Position numbers and translations under genes: made by a program | Assembly: GCA_934754735.1 (NCBI GenBank) | Contig: CAKVJE010000008.1 | Span: 1-34,313 of the forward strand | Direction of reading: 5' to 3' | Source of the DNA: an uncultured Candidatus Melainabacteria bacterium | GTDB taxonomy: Bacteria > Cyanobacteriota > Vampirovibrionia > Gastranaerophilales > Gastranaerophilaceae | DNA length: 34,313 nt | Notes under the pieces: generated by a model | Told to the model about the DNA's origin: nothing | What the model saw: only the letters and a program-made list of their open reading frames with translations | Database searches by the model: none | In this document: positions 14,519 through 22,763 of the stretch, piece by piece | How positions within the stretch are numbered: the stretch's first letter is position 1 | Layout of the letters: each line of letters begins with the position of its first letter

Positions 14519-16543
14519 ATGAACATTCATACAACGCAAAATCTAATCTCCAAAGTGAGAAAACAATCAACCGACAATGTTACTATCCCTGAGATTAGAT
14601 CAAACTATTTAGAGCAAATGCGAAAGCAAAACCTTTATGACCAGCCAGATTCGTTTGAAGGTGGAGTGTCATTTAAGGGTAAAAAAGGACCTACTGTAGA
14701 AAACGCGAAGAAGATTATAAACACAACAAAAAAAATGGTTGGCGATGTTGCAAAAGAAAGCCAACCCAAGAGGAAAATAGGGGACGGTTTAAATGACAGT
14801 CCTCTTTTTAATAAAATATTAAACTTTGCTAATAACGAAGTTTTAGCAACAGCTTCAATCGCCGCGGTTGCTTGTATGTTACGAGCAGCTACAATTGGAG
14901 CTTTACCGGCAAAGGATGAAAACACAAAAATCAACAATAAATATGCAATTGGTCATACTTTAGCATCCGGTACTGTTGGTTTTATTACTGCATTTGTTTT
15001 AACAGCTCCTTTTAAAGGCGGTGCTGATTACGTAAGAAAAAAATTGTGGAAGAATATGAGTGAAAAAACTTTAAAACGCTTCCATCCACAATTAGATCTC
15101 AAGTCAATTAGTGCTAACGGACAAAGATTAGAAACTGAAATGTGGAAAAATTTAGATGGCAAAAAGTTTAGTCAAGAGATTAAAAATTGTATGTATTTGC
15201 CTGAATTTAAACAAATTGGTGATGTTTCAGAACAAACATTTAAAAATATTTTGAAAGTAGATGCTGATTGGGCATCTCAAAAAGGCAAATCTTTTAATGA
15301 TGTCGTTTTAAAAGACGGTTCTAAACTATATGACAAAATTGATATGTCAAGATTAGGTATAGTAGTAAAAGAAGGCGAATACAAAGACGCTCAAATCTTG
15401 TTTAAAGATATTAATAAGAATTATCTAGCAGATTTAATCAAGGATTCTAAAGACTCTAATTGGGGTAAATTGGATATTAAATCTGTTTACAATGAAAAGG
15501 GTGAAGTTGTAGATTTTAGAAAATGGAAAGATGTTGACGGTAAACAATGGAAATTGGATTTGGATGAGACATTTGTTGCTTCTCCATATGAAATTTTTGC
15601 TGATTACCATCCCCGTATATCCGGTTCAAAACGACTTGATTCAAAAGAAAAAGTTTACAAATTTACAACATATCAAAATAATGGTGTAGATGATAAATTA
15701 GGTACAGAAATTACAAATGAAATGCTTGAACATGATGCTAATAATGAGGTATTATTTAAATTCTTAACATACTTCCCTGATTTGGCATTTAGAGTTCCAA
15801 TTGCAATGACAACAGTAGCATTGATTCCTTGGATTTTGAAAAACTGCTTAGGTTTAGAAAAGAAAAAAGTTGCAGAACAAAAGCCGGAACTTCAAAAAGC
15901 TACTATTCAAAATGATAATAAAAATATCGAAAACAAAGAAGGTGAAAATGTTTCATTTAAAGGTGGCAAAAAAGAACCTAATTGGTTTATCAAAAAATTA
16001 GGCGAATACTACGGTAAGCCTTTAATGGAACAAGAATGGCTTTCAGGATTAACGAAGCATATAAATAAACTTCCTGGTAGAGCAACGCAGCACATGTCAG
16101 CATTAGGCTCATTAATTACAAGTGGAATGTATGTTCAACAAACATTAACTAAGAAGGAATTAGATCCTGATAAACGCAGAACATTAGCTATAAACCAATC
16201 TCTCGGCTTTATTATCCCAACAATCGCAGCTTATGGTGTAAATGCTAAAATGAATGAGTGGATAAAGAAACGTGAATACAGATTTACAGGTAGACAACAA
16301 CATAATATAGATATTGCAAAACTAGAAGGAAATCTGGCGAAAGCGAAAGAAATCGAAAAATCTTTAGGTGTAAAGAAAAATGGTGTAAGAATATTGGCAG
16401 ACCTCATAACCTTTACATTAATCTATAGATTTGTAGTACCAGTTCTTATTACTCCTATTGCAAACAATATTGGTGATAAATATAATGCTAGACTTGCCGA
16501 AAAAAGAAGATTAGCGCAAGAACAACAAAATAATAAAGTATAA
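14519..16543 (+). CDS. Lineage-type membrane protein with two VSFKG motifs, 674 aa
   Basis: Not recognised. The frame opens at a TTG (14507), but the ATG at 14519 is preferred because it has GGAA at a better distance and gives the MNI- start seen in related neighbours. Two copies of V-S-F-K-G-[KG]-K occur, near residues 50 and 478. Hydrophobic segments: about 108-125 ('LATASIAAVACMLRAA'), 148-165 ('GTVGFITAFVLTAPF'), 425-445 ('IAMTTVALIPWIL'), 580-595 and 633-655 ('LADLITFTLIYRFVVPVLI'). A long soluble part (170-420) lies between. The double motif and repeated hydrophobic pairs suggest two related halves, by duplication. No catalytic motif is visible. Closed by a strong bidirectional terminator. 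Confidence 0.75.
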   Translation: MNIHTTQNLISKVRKQSTDNVTIPEIRSNYLEQMRKQNLYDQPDSFEGGVSFKGKKGPTVENAKKIINTTKKMVGDVAKESQPKRKIGDGLNDSPLFNKILNFANNEVLATASIAAVACMLRAATIGALPAKDENTKINNKYAIGHTLASGTVGFITAFVLTAPFKGGADYVRKKLWKNMSEKTLKRFHPQLDLKSISANGQRLETEMWKNLDGKKFSQEIKNCMYLPEFKQIGDVSEQTFKNILKVDADWASQKGKSFNDVVLKDGSKLYDKIDMSRLGIVVKEGEYKDAQILFKDINKNYLADLIKDSKDSNWGKLDIKSVYNEKGEVVDFRKWKDVDGKQWKLDLDETFVASPYEIFADYHPRISGSKRLDSKEKVYKFTTYQNNGVDDKLGTEITNEMLEHDANNEVLFKFLTYFPDLAFRVPIAMTTVALIPWILKNCLGLEKKKVAEQKPELQKATIQNDNKNIENKEGENVSFKGGKKEPNWFIKKLGEYYGKPLMEQEWLSGLTKHINKLPGRATQHMSALGSLITSGMYVQQTLTKKELDPDKRRTLAINQSLGFIIPTIAAYGVNAKMNEWIKKREYRFTGRQQHNIDIAKLEGNLAKAKEIEKSLGVKKNGVRILADLITFTLIYRFVVPVLITPIANNIGDKYNARLAEKRRLAQEQQNNKV

Positions 16544-16572
16544 AATAATTGCAAACCTAATTTGTACATACA

Positions 16573-16607
16573 AAAACTGCACTTTTTAAAGTGCAGTTTT
16601 ATTTTTT
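16573..16607. terminator. Bidirectional terminator, 674-aa gene and RiPP cassette
   Basis: AAAACTGCACTTT (16573-16585) and its exact complement (16588-16600), followed by ATTTTTTT. It serves both the plus-strand gene and the minus-strand pqqD-like gene, whose stop codon lies within it. Confidence 0.88.
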
Positions 16608-16880
16608 TATTAAAAATCCTCTATTCAATAATTCTAAGGTTATATTGGATGTTGAGTCAAAAATTTCTTCATAAGAATAATCTGTCATAATATCTTGGAT
16701 TTCCTTTACAATCTCGTACAAAGTTTTTTGACCATCCATTTTTGAAATTATCAAATACGTAGCATAATTCCCAATCCAAATATCATCATTTTTATAATTC
16801 AATAAATAAAATCGATCAAGACCATGTTCCATTCGCTTTGAAACAAAAGATGCTAGTTGCAATACCGTATCTTTATCCAT
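16599..16880 (-). CDS. PqqD-like RiPP recognition element protein
   Basis: A 93-aa PqqD-family protein. The pattern 'DRFYLLNYKNDDIWIGNYATYLIISKMDGQKTLYEIVKEI' (in parts, residues 22-61) matches the PqqD layout: L-N-x-x-x-x-x-I-W, then a D-G-x-x-T-x-x-E-I-V motif at about 49-59, then a C-terminal helix ending 'LELLNRGFLIKK'. In RiPP pathways this small winged-helix fold binds the leader peptide and presents it to a radical SAM enzyme. Its first 8 nt overlap the 3' end of the radical SAM gene, so the two are translationally coupled. Together with the precursor this gives the classic three-part set. It is the last gene before the terminator. Confidence 0.8.
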   Translation of the reverse strand: MDKDTVLQLASFVSKRMEHGLDRFYLLNYKNDDIWIGNYATYLIISKMDGQKTLYEIVKEIQDIMTDYSYEEIFDSTSNITLELLNRGFLIKK

Positions 16881-18102
16881 TTTGTCCTTTCATATATTTT
16901 TCGAAATAACAACAATCCGCGCTTGCACAATTTATATCTCTATATTTTTTATAAGCACTTGCCATACAACCAGTATTACAAATAGGAATATATTTGCATT
17001 TTTTACATTTTGTAGTTGTCATATCTCTTTTTTGAAAATATGGTGTATTAAATCTATTTTCCCAAATTTCATAAAAGCTATTTTGTCTTAAACTTCCTAA
17101 AATTGCTTCTTCTGACTCATCCATAGAGCAAAAAAAGATTTTACCCTCTGATGAAATGGTCATCTTATTATGATTATGACACGACAAACATTTATTTTGT
17201 GATGCTTGTAGATTATTATCTTCTATATAATTTTCTAGCACAATTCGTCCCTCTGAATATTTTAAAAAATCAAAAATGTCCAAAGGCTTATAATTCATGT
17301 TTATGTTTTTTAAATATTTTGCTTTATTCAACAGTTTATAACTATGTTCCAAAAGTTTGTCTGTTGATAATTTTAAATAGAGTTGTTTCTCATCACAAAC
17401 TTCATATTTGTTGATAGAAAAGGTATTAACGTCCAATTCTTCACATAATTCAAAAATATCTTGAATATTAGGTGCACTAACTGTTGTCAGCGTAGTATTA
17501 ATTTGAACTTTTATTTTATTTTGTCTCAATAATTTAATTGCATTAATAGTTCTATCAAATGTATTTTTGCCACGAATTGTTTCATGAGAAGTTTTGTCGA
17601 TTCCATCTAAACTTATTTGAATAGAATCTGTTTTTTTATTTAAAAATTTTCCTAGTTGATAAGCTTTTTCTTTATTAATTAAAGTTCCATTTGTTTGAAT
17701 TGTTACAATCAAATTTTTTGATTTTATATGTTTTAAAATAGGAATAAAATCCTGCCTAACAAAAACTTCACCACCCGTTAATGTTATAGAAAGTATATTT
17801 ATTTCATCAACTAAAAAATTAATAAGTTCTATTATTTCTTCTGTATTGAGTTCTGAAATTTTATTGTAATATTCGGGTTGTTCAGCATAAAAACAATGTC
17901 TACAACGAAGATTACAAGCCTCTGTAAGTTTCAATATAACTGTGTTAGGAAAGCTAAAAACATAATTTGGTGGTAATGTTTGTAAATATTTTCTATAACA
18001 TGAAAGAGGTTTTACATCTTTCTTTTTTTGACGCAAAACCTCATTATTACCTAAATACAATTTTAACAAATCTTCAAAAAAAACTTTGTCAAACACCATC
18101 AT
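16873..18102 (-). CDS. Radical SAM/SPASM peptide maturase (PqqE-like)
   Basis: A 409-aa radical SAM enzyme. An N-terminal extension of about 50 residues precedes the core. The SAM [4Fe-4S] ligands are C63, C67 and C70 in 'CNLRCRHC'; 'LTGGEVF' (108-114) is the GGE motif; 'QISLDG' is the typical beta5 strand. The C-terminal SPASM domain is complete: C-x12-G-x4-C ('CHNHNKMTISSEGKIFFC') then CX2CX5CX3C ('CKKCKYIPICNTGC') and further Cys in 'CASADCC', enough for two auxiliary clusters. Such enzymes install thioether, C-C or epimer modifications on peptides. It starts 4 nt after the precursor stop; ATG, ATG and GTG in a row (18102-18094) follow AAGGGA, and the third has the best spacing. Confidence 0.9.
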   Translation of the reverse strand: MMVFDKVFFEDLLKLYLGNNEVLRQKKKDVKPLSCYRKYLQTLPPNYVFSFPNTVILKLTEACNLRCRHCFYAEQPEYYNKISELNTEEIIELINFLVDEINILSITLTGGEVFVRQDFIPILKHIKSKNLIVTIQTNGTLINKEKAYQLGKFLNKKTDSIQISLDGIDKTSHETIRGKNTFDRTINAIKLLRQNKIKVQINTTLTTVSAPNIQDIFELCEELDVNTFSINKYEVCDEKQLYLKLSTDKLLEHSYKLLNKAKYLKNINMNYKPLDIFDFLKYSEGRIVLENYIEDNNLQASQNKCLSCHNHNKMTISSEGKIFFCSMDESEEAILGSLRQNSFYEIWENRFNTPYFQKRDMTTTKCKKCKYIPICNTGCMASAYKKYRDINCASADCCYFEKYMKGQNG

Positions 18103-18106
18103 TCCC

Positions 18107-18370
18107 TTATGGATAAGCTAAACCACACCAATAGTCTGAACTACATGCATCTGTGTCGTTACTACTATCGTAATCGCTACACTTCATAACAAAAGTGTCT
18201 CCAACACTTGCATCACCAATTGTTTTTGTAGTATAAAATGCTCCTAACGAACCTAGTGCGATTTTTGCTGGCAAATCAATATGCTTTGCAACATTTTTTA
18301 CATTAGCCGTTCCTTTTAATACTACACTACTAACTTTATTGGAACTAAAACTTGATATACCTCTAACCAT
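18107..18370 (-). CDS. Candidate RiPP precursor peptide, 87 aa
   Basis: Short gene directly ahead of the radical SAM gene. Residues 1-60 look like a leader: Ser/Val-rich start, 'VVLKGTANVKNVAKHIDL', then a small hydrophobic helix 'PAKIALGSLGAFY'. The C-terminal 24 residues are quite different: Asp/Ser-rich with Cys at 64, 76 and 82, aromatic 'SDYWCGLAYP' at the end, no Lys or Arg. This split is typical of RiPP leader and core. Translation should be strong: a full AAAGGAGGT lies 4 nt from the ATG, the best Shine-Dalgarno in the window, and a consensus -35 promoter lies just upstream. Core boundary and modification type are not known; thioether links from Cys to Asp/Ser alpha or beta carbons, or Trp/Tyr cross-links, are possible. 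Confidence 0.75.
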   Translation of the reverse strand: MVRGISSFSSNKVSSVVLKGTANVKNVAKHIDLPAKIALGSLGAFYTTKTIGDASVGDTFVMKCSDYDSSNDTDACSSDYWCGLAYP

Positions 18371-18397
18371 GTTTACCTCCTTTCACAATACACCAAT

Positions 18398-18424
18398 AGT
18401 ATAACAACCATATAAAAGTGTCAA
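18398..18424 (-). promoter_or_regulatory. Promoter of the RiPP precursor gene
   Basis: On the minus strand a perfect TTGACA (18424-18419) is followed by TATACT (18403-18398, 15-bp spacer) or by TACTAT (18401-18396, 17-bp spacer). It lies in the 59-bp gap after the 472-aa gene, so the cassette can be expressed alone. Confidence 0.6.
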
Positions 18425-18429
18425 ATATT

Positions 18430-19848
18430 TTACATTTTATACATTAGCCATACATTTTTCTTATAATCAAACCCACTATGTAAAAATTTTTCTAAATTTT
18501 CTTTTGGACAAGATATAGGAATACACCCAGCGTGTAAATAAAGAAACACTGGTGAATGTTTGATATTACCAAATGCCAAAGCTTCAAGAAATGCCTTGTT
18601 TACATTATTAATTCGTCCAAATTCTTTTAAAGCTGCAATTAATGGTAAAGATATATTTTGAAACTTTTGTAAGTTAAAATTTCTTAAATTTTTTATGTAG
18701 TAATATTTATCATCCTTTTGTAAAAGTTGTTCAATCTTCTTTTCCGGAACTAAATTATCTTCAAACATTAATTCTTTCATTTCTTTTTTATTATATTCAT
18801 TAATATAAACTTCAGCTATTTCATTATCTTTTATCAGATTAAACAGTTTTGAATTTAATTTATTAATATTATTAACATCATTAGTTTTAACATAATGTTT
18901 ATATTGTTTTGATATATTTGGAACTTGATTTAACAAAAAAGTCTCATCTTTATATATTTTAAATCTATATCCTCTATCGGTATTTGCAAATGTAAGAATA
19001 GCATCTATATTCGTTTTTTTCTGTTTATCATAAATCGTGAGTTTGTGTAAAATAGTATCTCCATTTAACAACTTGTCTCCTATATTTAACCTATTATCCT
19101 TATTATTAAATATGATGCTTTCAATATGTGTTGTATTAATACCATTGCTAACCAATAAATTTTGTATTACATCATATTTGTTAGCTAATAATTTTAATTT
19201 TTGAAGATCATCTTTTGAAAAAATAAAATCGTAATTATTATCAGATTTACTAATATAAGTAAGTATTTTTTTATTTATATCATTTTTTATGTTAATTACT
19301 TCTCTTAAAGACTTTTTTATTAACATTTTGTTATATTTCTGACAAAAATTAACATCACAATTATTATCTTTAATTACACTATTTAGCTTTTCTCTTGGAT
19401 GAATAATATAAGAATCCTTATTATTGTATTGTATGACTTTATAAGATTCATTTTTTAAACAAGTATTAATATATGGTAAAAATACTGTCTTATTAGAATT
19501 GTTTATACTCTCTGCAACATCAGACTTAAAACTAGCCAATCTAATCTTTTTTAATAATTCTGACGTAATATTTTCACGATTGTCATAATACAAAAACATG
19601 CCTTTGTTTACTGTCGTTTTTAAAGTCTGTGCAACAATTACATTTATTTGTTTTAGCAAGCTAAAAAAATGATTTGAACTAGGTATACAATTTTCACTTA
19701 GAATTTGCTGTTTTATTTTATTGCAATAGTCTAATTCTGTATTAGCAAAAACACCACATTTGGCACGTAAATTATATGCATTGCATTGCTTATACTTGTT
19801 GTTTAAGTTTCTAAATGGTTTATATGATATGTGATAATCCCTACTCAT
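18430..19848 (-). CDS. Unknown 472-aa protein upstream of the RiPP cassette
   Basis: Not recognised. Visibly more AT-rich than its neighbours, with very high Asn, Lys and Ile content, which suggests recent acquisition or weak constraint. No signal peptide or membrane helix. Seven Cys are scattered, three in the first 42 residues ('KQCNAYNLRAKCG', 'LDYCNKI'). The middle (about 250-310) looks like strands ('NIGDKLLNGDTILHKLTIYD', 'DAILTFANTDRGYRFKIYKD'). The C-terminal 'SPVFLYLHAGCIPIS' resembles the last strand-helix of GNAT acetyltransferases (S-P-A-x-x-F-Y-x-K-x-G-F), but the acetyl-CoA loop is not evident. A TACAAT lies about 25 nt before the ATG. Same strand as the cassette, 59 nt upstream; it may be a partner, a target or unrelated. 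Confidence 0.6.
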   Translation of the reverse strand: MSRDYHISYKPFRNLNNKYKQCNAYNLRAKCGVFANTELDYCNKIKQQILSENCIPSSNHFFSLLKQINVIVAQTLKTTVNKGMFLYYDNRENITSELLKKIRLASFKSDVAESINNSNKTVFLPYINTCLKNESYKVIQYNNKDSYIIHPREKLNSVIKDNNCDVNFCQKYNKMLIKKSLREVINIKNDINKKILTYISKSDNNYDFIFSKDDLQKLKLLANKYDVIQNLLVSNGINTTHIESIIFNNKDNRLNIGDKLLNGDTILHKLTIYDKQKKTNIDAILTFANTDRGYRFKIYKDETFLLNQVPNISKQYKHYVKTNDVNNINKLNSKLFNLIKDNEIAEVYINEYNKKEMKELMFEDNLVPEKKIEQLLQKDDKYYYIKNLRNFNLQKFQNISLPLIAALKEFGRINNVNKAFLEALAFGNIKHSPVFLYLHAGCIPISCPKENLEKFLHSGFDYKKNVWLMYKM

Positions 19849-19933
19849 GATAAATATTTCATTTAGATTGTATCATGAATTTATTGTTATAGTGTATGCA
19901 TAATTATTTTAATTATTTAAACCTTGTTTATTA

Positions 19934-19939
19934 TATAAT
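19934..19939 (+). promoter_or_regulatory. -10 box of birA operon, predicted leaderless
   Basis: Perfect TATAAT, 7 nt before the ATG at 19947; no Shine-Dalgarno and no convincing -35. It supports 19947 over the in-frame ATG at 19896. Confidence 0.5.
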
Positions 19940-19946
19940 TAATTTT

Positions 19947-20666
19947 ATGGAATTGATTTTTTTAGAAGAGGTTGACTCGACAAATAAATATGCAAAAGAG
20001 CATATAAAAGATTATAGCGACATGACCCTGATTTACACTGATAATCAGACAAACGGACGTGGAAGATTGGATAGAAAATGGTCTTATGCCGGCAAAGATA
20101 ACATTTATGCAAGCTTAATTTTGAAACCGTCAGAAGATATGAAAGAAATTTATTCAAATTTGACACAATTTTTGTGTCTAATGCTTGCCCAAACATTTGA
20201 AGAATACGGAGTTACGCCGACGATAAAATGGCCAAATGATATTCAAATTAACGGTAAAAAAATATCAGGAATTTTAGCAGAAGGTGTTATTGAAAACGGA
20301 AAACTTGAAGGTTTAATCTTGGGTTTTGGTGTAAATTTAAATACAAAGATAGATTTTTTATCTAAAATTAATCAGCCTGCAACATCATTGAACATTGAAA
20401 CTGGGCGTTTTATAGATAAGAAAATTTTCTTAAAAAAACTGTTAGAAAAATTTTGTTTGTTATATGATAGATTTATTGAGAAAGGTTTTTTGTTAATCAA
20501 AAATGATTATGTAAAAAGAGCCGGTTTTCTCAATAAAGAAATTACTGTAAAAGTTTTTGATAAACAAATCAGCGGAACTGCTGAAAATATAACTGATACA
20601 GGCGCGTTAGATTTAAGAGATAGCGATAATAAATTACACACACTTTTAATAGGAGATATTTTATGA
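19947..20666 (+). CDS. birA: Biotin--[acetyl-CoA-carboxylase/decarboxylase] ligase, monofunctional
   Basis: A 239-aa biotin protein ligase that forms biotinyl-AMP and transfers biotin to a Lys on a carrier domain. The biotin/ATP loop is 'NGRGRLDRKWSY' (36-47), and the catalytic region is 'IKWPNDIQINGKKISGILAEG' (in parts, about 92-112). It lacks the N-terminal HTH repressor domain, so it is not a bio-operon regulator. A C-terminal SH3-like segment is present ('GTAENITDTGALDLRDSDN'). Start chosen at 19947: homologues begin at this point and a TATAAT sits 7 nt upstream; the ATG at 19896 would add a 17-residue tail with no similarity. The stop overlaps the oadG start (ATGA), so it is coupled to its substrate operon. 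Confidence 0.92.
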   Translation: MELIFLEEVDSTNKYAKEHIKDYSDMTLIYTDNQTNGRGRLDRKWSYAGKDNIYASLILKPSEDMKEIYSNLTQFLCLMLAQTFEEYGVTPTIKWPNDIQINGKKISGILAEGVIENGKLEGLILGFGVNLNTKIDFLSKINQPATSLNIETGRFIDKKIFLKKLLEKFCLLYDRFIEKGFLLIKNDYVKRAGFLNKEITVKVFDKQISGTAENITDTGALDLRDSDNKLHTLLIGDIL

Positions 20667-20896
20667 ATGAATTGTTAGCACAAGGTTTAGCCGTAATGTG
20701 CATTGGTATGGGAACTGTTTTAGCATTTTTATGCACAACAATCCTTTCAATGTTTGTTATGTCTAAAATTGTTAGAAAATTGAACGAAATCTTCCCGGAA
20801 GTAGTACCTCAACCTGCTGGCGGAAGAGTTAAAAAATCAGTTGCAGATGATGCAGAAATCGCAGTTGCAATTTTGTCTGCAATGTTCAAGAAATAA
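20663..20896 (+). CDS. oadG: Oxaloacetate decarboxylase gamma chain
   Basis: A 77-aa small membrane subunit of the Na+-pumping oxaloacetate decarboxylase. One transmembrane helix covers about residues 8-33 ('GLAVMCIGMGTVLAFLCTTILSM', in parts), with the family G-M-G-x-V-x-x-x-L motif. A Pro/Ala/Gly linker 'VPQPAGGR' precedes a C-terminal helix 'DAEIAVAILSAMFKK', which matches the 'E-I-A-A-I-x-A-A' end of OadG-like subunits. OadG anchors OadA to OadB and helps assembly. It overlaps birA by 4 nt and lies 42 nt before oadA. Confidence 0.85.
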   Translation: MNELLAQGLAVMCIGMGTVLAFLCTTILSMFVMSKIVRKLNEIFPEVVPQPAGGRVKKSVADDAEIAVAILSAMFKK

Positions 20897-20938
20897 ACAA
20901 ATTAAAAAACAAAGAAATATAAAAGGAAAGGTAAAATT

Positions 20939-22744
20939 ATGTCAAAAAAACTAATTAAGGTTATGGATACATCATTCCGTGATGGTTTCCAATCAATTTA
21001 CGGGGCAAAAGTTCTTGTTGATGATTTCATTCCTGCTTTGCAAGCCGCAGTTGGTGCTGGTTTAAAACACTTTGAAACAGCAGGTGGTGCAAGATTCCAA
21101 GCTCCAATATTTTTCTGTAACGAAAATGCTTTCGATACAATGGATAAAATCAGAGCTGCAGTTGGTCCGGATGTTAAATTGCAATCTTTAGCAAGAGGCG
21201 TTAACGTTGTAGGTCTTAACTCTCAACCTCGTGATATTATCGACTTACACGCAAAAATGTTTGCAAAACATGGTGTTAACGTAGTTAGAAACTTTGATGC
21301 TTTAAACGATGTTAACAACTTGGTTGATTCTGCAAACTCTATTAAAAAATATGGTATGCAGCACGAAGTTACAATCACTATGATGGAACTTCCTTACGGT
21401 TGTGAAGGCGCACATGACGTTGCTTTCTATGAAAGAGTTTTGAGAAACATCTTAGATTCAGGATTGCCATTTGATAGCTTAGCATTCAAAGATGCATCAG
21501 GAACATCAAACCCTAGAAAAGTTTACGAAACAGTTAAAATGGCTCGTGAATTATTGGGTCAAGATGCTCACATTCGTTTCCACTCTCACGAAACAGCAGG
21601 TACAGGTTTAGCTGCATACTTAGCGGCTCTTGACGGTGGCGCTGACGGTATTGACTTAGCTATGAAACCAGTTTCAGGCGGTACTGGTCAACCTGATATT
21701 ATTTCAATGTGGCACGCATTAAAGGGTACTGAATACGATTTAGGCTTAGATATTAAGAAAATTATGGAAACAGAAGAAATTTTCAAAGAATGCATGAAAG
21801 ATTATCCAATCTCTCCAATTTCTTTGGCTGTTAACCCAATTCTAATTCAAGCTCCACTTCCAGGCGGTGCAACAGCTACAACTGTTAACCAATTAAAAGA
21901 TATGGGTATGTTAGATAAGTTCCCTAAACTTATTGCTAACATGAAAGAAGTTGTTGAAAGAGGCGGTTTTGCTACATCTGTAACTCCTGTTTCACAATTC
22001 TATGCTCAACAATCATTCTTGAACGCAATTACTCCAGAGCCTTGGCAACAAGCTAACCCTGGTTATGCAAAAATGCTTCTTGGTTACTTCGGTAAAACTC
22101 CTTGCGAACCAGATCCTGAATTAGTTAAATGGGCTCAAGAAAAAGTTGGTATGGAACCTACAACTGAAAAAGTTGTTGATATTAACGAAAAAGATCCTGA
22201 AAAAGGTATCGAAGCAGCTAAGAAAAGACTTGAAGAAGCAGGACTTCCTACAACTGATGAAAATATCTTCATTTCTGCAGCTTGCAAAGACGGCAACGTA
22301 GATAAAGGTATTGAATTCTTGCTTGGTAAAGGTAAAGTTTCAGTTAATAAAACTGCTAATAAAGAAGCTGCACCTGCCGCTCAAGCATCTTCAACAGGCG
22401 AATACACTGTTAAAGTTAACGGCAAAAACTACGCTGTTAAACTTGAAGGTGATAAAGCAACTGTTAACGGAAAATCTTATGATGTTAATGTAAAAGCCGG
22501 TATTGAAACAAAAGCTGCATCATCAGGTGATGGTGAAGAAGTTAAAGCAGGTTTACCGGGTAACGTATTAAGAATTGAAGTTTCAGAAGGCGATGAAGTA
22601 GCTGAAGGCGATGTATTGCTAGTAGTTGAAGCTATGAAAATGGAAACTGAAATCAAATCACCAAAAGCCGGTACTGTTCAATCAATCTTGGTTGCTCAAG
22701 GCGACAAAGTTGTAAGCGGTCAAGCATTGGTAACTTTGGGTTAA
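20939..22744 (+). CDS. oadA: Oxaloacetate decarboxylase alpha chain, biotin-carrying
   Basis: A 601-aa carboxyltransferase plus biotin carrier. The N-terminal DRE-TIM barrel begins 'MDTSFRDGFQS' (family D-T-x-x-R-D-x-x-Q-S); 'FKDASG' carries the Lys that is carboxylated, and 'RFHSHETAGTG' supplies the metal-binding His pair. The conserved carboxylase domain follows (about 300-465). After an Ala/Ser-rich linker the biotinyl domain ends the protein, with the biotinylated Lys at 567 in 'VVEAMKMETEI'. It removes CO2 from oxaloacetate to give pyruvate; CO2 is passed to biotin and then to OadB. The closely related methylmalonyl-CoA or pyruvate carboxylase B roles are less likely because OadG and OadB flank it. 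GGAAAGG precedes the ATG; codon use is cleaner and less AT-rich than neighbours, as for a highly expressed gene. Confidence 0.93.
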   Translation: MSKKLIKVMDTSFRDGFQSIYGAKVLVDDFIPALQAAVGAGLKHFETAGGARFQAPIFFCNENAFDTMDKIRAAVGPDVKLQSLARGVNVVGLNSQPRDIIDLHAKMFAKHGVNVVRNFDALNDVNNLVDSANSIKKYGMQHEVTITMMELPYGCEGAHDVAFYERVLRNILDSGLPFDSLAFKDASGTSNPRKVYETVKMARELLGQDAHIRFHSHETAGTGLAAYLAALDGGADGIDLAMKPVSGGTGQPDIISMWHALKGTEYDLGLDIKKIMETEEIFKECMKDYPISPISLAVNPILIQAPLPGGATATTVNQLKDMGMLDKFPKLIANMKEVVERGGFATSVTPVSQFYAQQSFLNAITPEPWQQANPGYAKMLLGYFGKTPCEPDPELVKWAQEKVGMEPTTEKVVDINEKDPEKGIEAAKKRLEEAGLPTTDENIFISAACKDGNVDKGIEFLLGKGKVSVNKTANKEAAPAAQASSTGEYTVKVNGKNYAVKLEGDKATVNGKSYDVNVKAGIETKAASSGDGEEVKAGLPGNVLRIEVSEGDEVAEGDVLLVVEAMKMETEIKSPKAGTVQSILVAQGDKVVSGQALVTLG

Positions 22745-22763
22745 TAAGGGGAGGTAAATAGTT

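Noticed and set aside
19896..19946. Upstream in-frame ATG extending birA by 17 residues
   Set aside because: The extension has no family similarity and overlaps the TATAAT at 19934-19939; 19947 fits homologues.
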